Below, one piece after another: positions 45,622 through 50,141 of a stretch of 50,141 nucleotides of DNA. The notes under the pieces are model-generated. The model did not search any database. It saw only the letters and a list, made by a program, of their open reading frames with translations, and was not told the origin of the DNA. The translations under genes and the position numbers were made by a program. Position 1 is the stretch's first letter. Each line of letters starts with the position of its first letter. Origin of the DNA: Thiobacillus sp. (GTDB taxonomy: Bacteria > Pseudomonadota > Gammaproteobacteria > Burkholderiales > Thiobacillaceae); contig NZ_JADMKC010000030.1 in assembly GCF_018780105.1 (NCBI RefSeq), forward strand, positions 1 through 50,141, in the 5' to 3' direction.

Positions 45622-46737
45622 TCAGGCTGGGTAAATCGCACCCAGAATGCGCTCGCCTCGTGCGCCCGTGACAGATGGCAGATTGCCTGGCGCATGATGC
45701 ATGGCCTGACGTGCGAGCCATGCAAAAGCGAGCGCTTCCATCCAGTCCGGATCTACGCCAAGTGCAACTGAGCTTTTTACCTGTGTGCCAGGCAGACGGC
45801 TGCTGATCCTTTGCATCAGCACAGCGTTGTGGACGCCACCGCCACAGATGTAGAGCTCCTGGGTGCCTTGGCAATCACGGTTTATTGCGTCGCAAAGGCT
45901 AATGGCAGTGAACTCGAGCAGCGTGGTTTGTACGTTTGCGGCTTCAACTGGCTGACTCAACCCGCTAATCTGGCTATCCAGCCACTCCAAGTTGAACTGT
46001 TCACGTCCGGCGCTCTTGGGTGGCCCCAATTTCAGATACTCATGGCTGAGTAATCTATCAAGCAATTCCGCGTGGATGACGCCCATTGCGGCCCAGGCGC
46101 CATTGCGGTCGTAATGTTCACCTAGGTGTCGTTTGATCCATGCATCCATCAGCATGTTGCCGGGGCCGGTATCCCAACCCCGGACTGGGCCGCTGCTGGG
46201 TAGATCACTGATATTGGCAATGCCGCCTATGTTGGCAATCACGCGGTGGATTTCAGGGTGTCTCATCTGAGCGTGGAAGGCGGGCACCAGCGGTGCGCCC
46301 TGGCCGCCTGCGGCGATGTCACGGCTACGGAAATCGGCAACAACGGTGATACCGGTGAGCTCTGCCAGCAAGGCAGCATTGCCGATTTGCAGGGTATAGC
46401 CGTCGGCAGGGCGATGACGCAGGGTTTGGCCGTGACAACCGATCGCACGTACATTGATATGGGTGGTTTTGTTCAGCAACTCATTGACGGTTTGTGCATA
46501 TAGGCGCGCCAAATCGTTGGCGGCGCAGGCTGCCAGATGGATTTCATTGGGCTGGGGCGAGTGCAAGGCAAGCAGCTGCGCGCGCAGGCTGTCGGCGAAA
46601 GGCAGGTAATGCGAATGAATAAGCCGGGTTTGGCCGGCAAGGTTCACTTCGGCGAGAACAGCATCTACGCCATCAAGGCTGGTACCGGACATGAGACCGA
46701 CAAAATGCTCGGTCTCATGTTGAGGTGTCTCGCTCAA
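45622..46737 (-). CDS. anmK: Anhydro-N-acetylmuramic acid kinase
   Basis: 371 aa. Converts 1,6-anhydro-MurNAc released from wall turnover into MurNAc-6-phosphate, a murein recycling step. Visible marks are FVGLMSGTSLDGVDAVL near the start (ATP loop), AIGCHGQTLRH, GFRSRDIAAGGQGAPLVP (read here with DFRSRDIAAGG), NIGGIANIS and the ending CGGGVHN. It overlaps the murein peptidase gene by four bases (ATGA), so both act in cell-wall turnover and are co-expressed. Confidence 0.95.
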   Translation of the reverse strand: MSETPQHETEHFVGLMSGTSLDGVDAVLAEVNLAGQTRLIHSHYLPFADSLRAQLLALHSPQPNEIHLAACAANDLARLYAQTVNELLNKTTHINVRAIGCHGQTLRHRPADGYTLQIGNAALLAELTGITVVADFRSRDIAAGGQGAPLVPAFHAQMRHPEIHRVIANIGGIANISDLPSSGPVRGWDTGPGNMLMDAWIKRHLGEHYDRNGAWAAMGVIHAELLDRLLSHEYLKLGPPKSAGREQFNLEWLDSQISGLSQPVEAANVQTTLLEFTAISLCDAINRDCQGTQELYICGGGVHNAVLMQRISSRLPGTQVKSSVALGVDPDWMEALAFAWLARQAMHHAPGNLPSVTGARGERILGAIYPA

Positions 46738-48047
46738 TCGAGCGCAGCGAGGTTGGTGCCTCGCAGCAAAGCCAGCTTTTCAGACCAATTGGCAGTTTGC
46801 TGTAGGAATTGTGCACGTTGCGCCACGTCCAGCGGAGCTGAACCCGGCAACTTGATGGTCATTGGGTTATAGGGTTTGCTGCCAATGCGCACTTCGTAAT
46901 GCAAGTGCGGGCCGGTAGATGCGCCAGTCGAGCCGACATAGGCAATAACCTCACCTTGGTTGACTGGACGCCCGGGGCGGATGCCGGATGCAAATGCGCT
47001 CAGGTGAGCGTAGTAGGTTTCGTAGCCGCTGTGATGACGCAGGATGACGAGATTGCCGTAACCCCCTTTGCGGCCAGCGAAGGCAACCGTGGCATCGCCC
47101 GTGGCTTTGACCCGGGTTCCGGTCGGTGCGCCGAAATCAACGCCGGTATGTGCGCGGTGGAAGCCAAAAACAGGATGCTTGCGCGAGTTGCTGAAGCTGG
47201 ACGTAACCCGGGAAAACTCGAGCGGCGAGCGCAAGAAGCCTTTTTTCAGGGATTCGCCATCCGGCGTGTAATAGTCCTCGCGTCCAGACTGATCACGGAA
47301 CAGGACGGCACGGAGCGGCTTTCCTGCATTGACGAACTCGGCTGCGAGCAGCTTGTCTGCGCCGACAGGCTCGCCATTGCGATAGTTCACCGTGTAAATC
47401 ACCGAAAATGTGTCGCCACGACGCAGGTCGTCACGGAAGTCCAGGCTTGTAGAAAACACGTCGGTCATCTGGCTGGCGATTTTGTCGGGGATGCCGGCGC
47501 TGTCGGTCGCACCGAATAGCGATGACAGGATGCGGCCTGAACGCATGACGACACGGCTCTCGATCAGTTGATCGTCTGCTTCCGCAACAAAGGCGTCGCC
47601 TTGACGGCGGACCGACAAGTTTGACCCATCCGCATGCTCGAACTGGATTGACAGCAGTTGTCCATCCTGCGAGGTCGTGGCCTGGATGCGTTTTCCGGCG
47701 CGGATACTGGAAGCCAGCTGATGAACTGCATCGGTCGAAAGCACGCGCTGGATTTCAAGGTCGTCGATTCTCATGCGTGACAGCACGCTGGAGAGGGTGT
47801 CACCCGATTGGGTTACGCCTTCTCGGACGAACGAAGCGGTACGCACGGTGCCCAGTGAGGGCAATGCAATGGCCTCGGTAATGCTTTCCGGGGGCGTATC
47901 AAGCGTATTGGTGTCCGGGGCGAGGCCAAATGCGGCAACAACGCCAAAGAGCGGCAAGCTTGAGAGAGCAACCAGAGTGCGCAGTCCAAGACGGCGTTCC
48001 GCCCCTGTCATGCGATCGGTTAAGATTCTCAGTTTGGTGAGCGGCAT
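46734..48047 (-). CDS. M23 murein endopeptidase (MepM/OapA-like)
   Basis: 437 aa. A membrane or signal anchor lies near residues 23-44, followed by a LysM-like OapA domain (VTQSGDTLSSVLSRM) and the M23 peptidase with zinc ligands His300 and Asp304 (HTGVDFGAPTG), His348 and HLH at 381-383. It cuts peptidoglycan crosslinks to permit wall growth. The chosen ATG at 48047 has AGGGA eight bases upstream; a TTG at 48071 would add eight residues. Coupled to anmK downstream; divergent from tyrS. Confidence 0.9.
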   Translation of the reverse strand: MPLTKLRILTDRMTGAERRLGLRTLVALSSLPLFGVVAAFGLAPDTNTLDTPPESITEAIALPSLGTVRTASFVREGVTQSGDTLSSVLSRMRIDDLEIQRVLSTDAVHQLASSIRAGKRIQATTSQDGQLLSIQFEHADGSNLSVRRQGDAFVAEADDQLIESRVVMRSGRILSSLFGATDSAGIPDKIASQMTDVFSTSLDFRDDLRRGDTFSVIYTVNYRNGEPVGADKLLAAEFVNAGKPLRAVLFRDQSGREDYYTPDGESLKKGFLRSPLEFSRVTSSFSNSRKHPVFGFHRAHTGVDFGAPTGTRVKATGDATVAFAGRKGGYGNLVILRHHSGYETYYAHLSAFASGIRPGRPVNQGEVIAYVGSTGASTGPHLHYEVRIGSKPYNPMTIKLPGSAPLDVAQRAQFLQQTANWSEKLALLRGTNLAALD

Positions 48048-48207
48048 GGACCGGTTCCCTTCCGTAATCAAGACCCCATTCTACCATGAATATTTTCGGG
48101 GAATTTCTGAGTCCAAACAGTGGCTTGCGCTGCTGTCGGATGGCTTGGTACGTAATGTTTACGGTTAAGGGCAGGAAAACTTGACTGGCACAGAAGAGAG
48201 GACGTTG

Positions 48208-49398
48208 ATGCAGGACGCATTGCAAGAAATCAAACGTGGGGCCGATGAGCTGCTGGTTGAGGCTGAGCTTGTAGAAAAGCTGAAAACAGGTCGTCCGCTT
48301 CGGATCAAGGCGGGATTCGACCCTACTGCTCCTGATCTGCATTTGGGTCATACGGTGCTGCTTAACAAGTTGCGGCAGTTTCAGGCTTTGGGGCACCAAG
48401 TCATATTCCTGATTGGTGATTTCACGGGAATGATCGGTGATCCGACGGGGAAAAATACTACGCGGCCGCCATTAACGCGTGAAGCGGTGGCAGAAAACGC
48501 GAAAACCTATCAGGAGCAGGTATTCAAAATTCTGGATCCGGCCCTGACGGAGGTGCGCTTCAATTCTGAATGGATGGAAGGCCTAGGCTCGGTGGGGATG
48601 ATTCGGCTGGCTGCAACTCATACGGTTGCCCGCATGCTGGAACGGGACGATTTCCATAAGCGCTATTCAAATCAGCAGCCCATCGCGATTCATGAGTTTC
48701 TGTACCCGCTCATTCAGGGATATGACTCGGTGGCGCTAAACGCTGACGTGGAGCTTGGCGGGACGGATCAGAAGTTCAATCTGCTGATGGGGCGTGAATT
48801 GCAAAAGCAGAATAACCAGTCTCCACAAAGTATTTTGACGATGCCGCTGCTGGAAGGCTTGGATGGCGTCAACAAAATGTCGAAGTCTTTGGGTAACTAC
48901 ATCGGGATCAACGAGCCGCCGCAGGAGATTTTCGGAAAGCTGATGTCGGTTTCGGATGACTTGATGTGGCGCTACATCCATCTGTTGTCATTTGAGTCCC
49001 TGCAAACCATCGGAGGTTGGAAGCAACAAGTGGCGGATGGGGCCAACCCGCGTGACATCAAAGTGGGATTTGCTCAGGAAATTGTTGCGCGATTTCACGG
49101 CGCCAACGCGGCGCAGCAGGCGCTTACGGAATTTGAGGCGCGCTTTCAGAAAGGTGCGCTGCCGGCGGATATGCCTGAAATCACTTTGCCCGGCATGGAT
49201 GGCGGAATGACTGTGCCGGTGCTGCTTAAGCAGGCCGGATTGGTTGAGAGCACGTCGGAGGCGATTCGCCAGATTGCCGGGGGCGGGGTGCGGCTGGATG
49301 GTGAGCGTGTGGTGGATAAGGGAGTGGTGGTGCAGTCTGGCGCCACTGTTGTGGCTCAGGTCGGGAAGCGCAGATTTGCGCGTGTAACAATTATTTAA
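48208..49398 (+). CDS. tyrS: Tyrosyl-tRNA synthetase
   Basis: 396 aa, class I enzyme of the TyrRS-Z (tyrS2-like) branch. HLGH at residues 45-48, the fold [34 protein letters not shown], and KMSKS at 223-227 are all present; an S4 domain closes the protein ([18 protein letters not shown]). The ATG at 48208 has GAGG seven bases upstream; a TTG at 48181 is an alternative. It is the last gene before the rRNA operon and has no visible terminator. Confidence 0.95.
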   Translation: MQDALQEIKRGADELLVEAELVEKLKTGRPLRIKAGFDPTAPDLHLGHTVLLNKLRQFQALGHQVIFLIGDFTGMIGDPTGKNTTRPPLTREAVAENAKTYQEQVFKILDPALTEVRFNSEWMEGLGSVGMIRLAATHTVARMLERDDFHKRYSNQQPIAIHEFLYPLIQGYDSVALNADVELGGTDQKFNLLMGRELQKQNNQSPQSILTMPLLEGLDGVNKMSKSLGNYIGINEPPQEIFGKLMSVSDDLMWRYIHLLSFESLQTIGGWKQQVADGANPRDIKVGFAQEIVARFHGANAAQQALTEFEARFQKGALPADMPEITLPGMDGGMTVPVLLKQAGLVESTSEAIRQIAGGGVRLDGERVVDKGVVVQSGATVVAQVGKRRFARVTII

Positions 49399-49417
49399 AA
49401 TAGTTTTGCTGAAAGTG

Positions 49418-49445
49418 TTGACGGGGCTGGTTTGCTCTGTAGAAT
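49418..49445 (+). promoter_or_regulatory. rrn promoter P1
   Basis: TTGACG (49418-49423), a 16-base spacer and TAGAAT (49440-49445), followed by the GC-rich GCGCACC discriminator expected for stringently controlled rRNA promoters. Confidence 0.7.
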
Positions 49446-49534
49446 GCGCACCTCTTCGAAGCGCTGCGAAAAAGGCGCGATCGAAAAAGCAGTAACGGTT
49501 TACACAGTAGTTAAGTCGAATCGAAAATTACCAG

Positions 49535-49562
49535 TTGCGCAATTTCAGAAGTTCTGTAGAAT
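49535..49562 (+). promoter_or_regulatory. rrn promoter P2
   Basis: TTGCGC (49535-49540), a 16-base spacer and TAGAAT (49557-49562), again followed by GCGCGGC. Its -10 context CTGTAGAATGCGC is identical to that of P1, so the two are a duplicated promoter unit about 117 bases apart. Confidence 0.65.
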
Positions 49563-49612
49563 GCGCGGCTCTCGAAACGGCGAAGCAAGAAGTTGATGCT
49601 GAGTTAATCGAT

Positions 49613-49624
49613 TGATCTTTAACA
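49613..49624 (+). promoter_or_regulatory. boxA-like rRNA antitermination site
   Basis: TGATCTTTAACA differs by one base from the E. coli rrn boxA (TGCTCTTTAACA), the binding site of NusB with S10 (NusE), and lies in the leader about 158 bases before the 16S start. The 49399-49781 gap otherwise holds only the leader. Confidence 0.75.
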
Positions 49625-49781
49625 ATTTACAGCCGATAGGTGTGGGTGTTGTTGCGGTAGTTGGATCGGGTTTATCTGATCTGGCAACTAGCATTAATGC
49701 TCACACTTGAAATAAAGAGTCGTTTTAATTAACGGCCGAGTTTTGAGTTGAGCGAAAGTATTTGAAGTAATAGCAGAGATT

Positions 49782-50141
<360 letters not shown>

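Overview
This window is a housekeeping segment of a betaproteobacterial chromosome. The evidence is the gene order of the S10-spc-alpha ribosomal protein cluster, protein types such as YbhP/ClsB, an AspRS neighbour of the DUF502 family and UvrA divergent from a YajR-like carrier, and the first 360 bases of a 16S rRNA gene. From memory that 16S start resembles Thiobacillus and its relatives (Thiobacillaceae, Nitrosomonadales). That placement is inference and needs an alignment.

Layout. Positions 1-13,889 hold the end of tuf, then rpsJ-rplCDWB-rpsS-rplV-rpsC-rplP-rpmC-rpsQ, a 167-base gap with a promoter-like sequence, rplNXE-rpsNH-rplFR-rpsE-rpmD-rplO-secY-rpmJ, a second promoter-like site, and rpsMKD-rpoA-rplQ, closed by a strong terminator. 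The infA gene usually found between secY and rpmJ is absent. Positions 13,966-24,058 hold a SAM hydroxide adenosyltransferase, a glycerate 2-kinase, an RND efflux pair (lipoprotein adaptor plus inner-membrane pump), an alanine-rich lipoprotein, an RluF-type pseudouridine synthase and a haem-containing fatty acid cis/trans isomerase. Positions 24,067-28,883 hold uvrA, divergent from an MFS carrier that is followed by ssb. Positions 28,932-32,933 hold two tandem TonB-dependent receptor genes; the first is broken by a one-base frameshift and the second looks intact and has its own promoter-like site.

Positions 33,004-38,642 hold three tandem near-palindromic 20-base repeats in front of fmdB, then DUF502, aspS and a compact group DUF2322-nudB-ybhP-clsB. 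Positions 38,815-42,976 hold a periplasmic protein with a duplicated domain, a zinc metallopeptidase, a major porin, an OsmC-type protein and a YdcF-type protein. Positions 43,093-49,398 hold rplM-rpsI, argC, erpA, anmK with an M23 murein peptidase, and tyrS. The window ends in an rRNA operon with two tandem promoters, a boxA-like antitermination signal and the 16S start.

Functionally the window is dominated by translation (26 ribosomal proteins of the main cluster plus L13 and S9, RNA polymerase alpha, SecY, two tRNA synthetases, rRNA). Around it sit DNA repair and replication (uvrA, ssb), envelope lipid and wall maintenance (cti, clsB, anmK, M23 peptidase), outer-membrane uptake (porin, TonB receptors), folate synthesis (nudB), arginine synthesis (argC) and Fe-S assembly (erpA). 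I found no CRISPR array, prophage, insertion sequence or defence island. No clearly new multi-gene system is visible. The best leads are the iteron-like repeats at fmdB, the decayed receptor paralogue, the inverted repeat at the rpsM promoter, and the duplicated-domain periplasmic protein.
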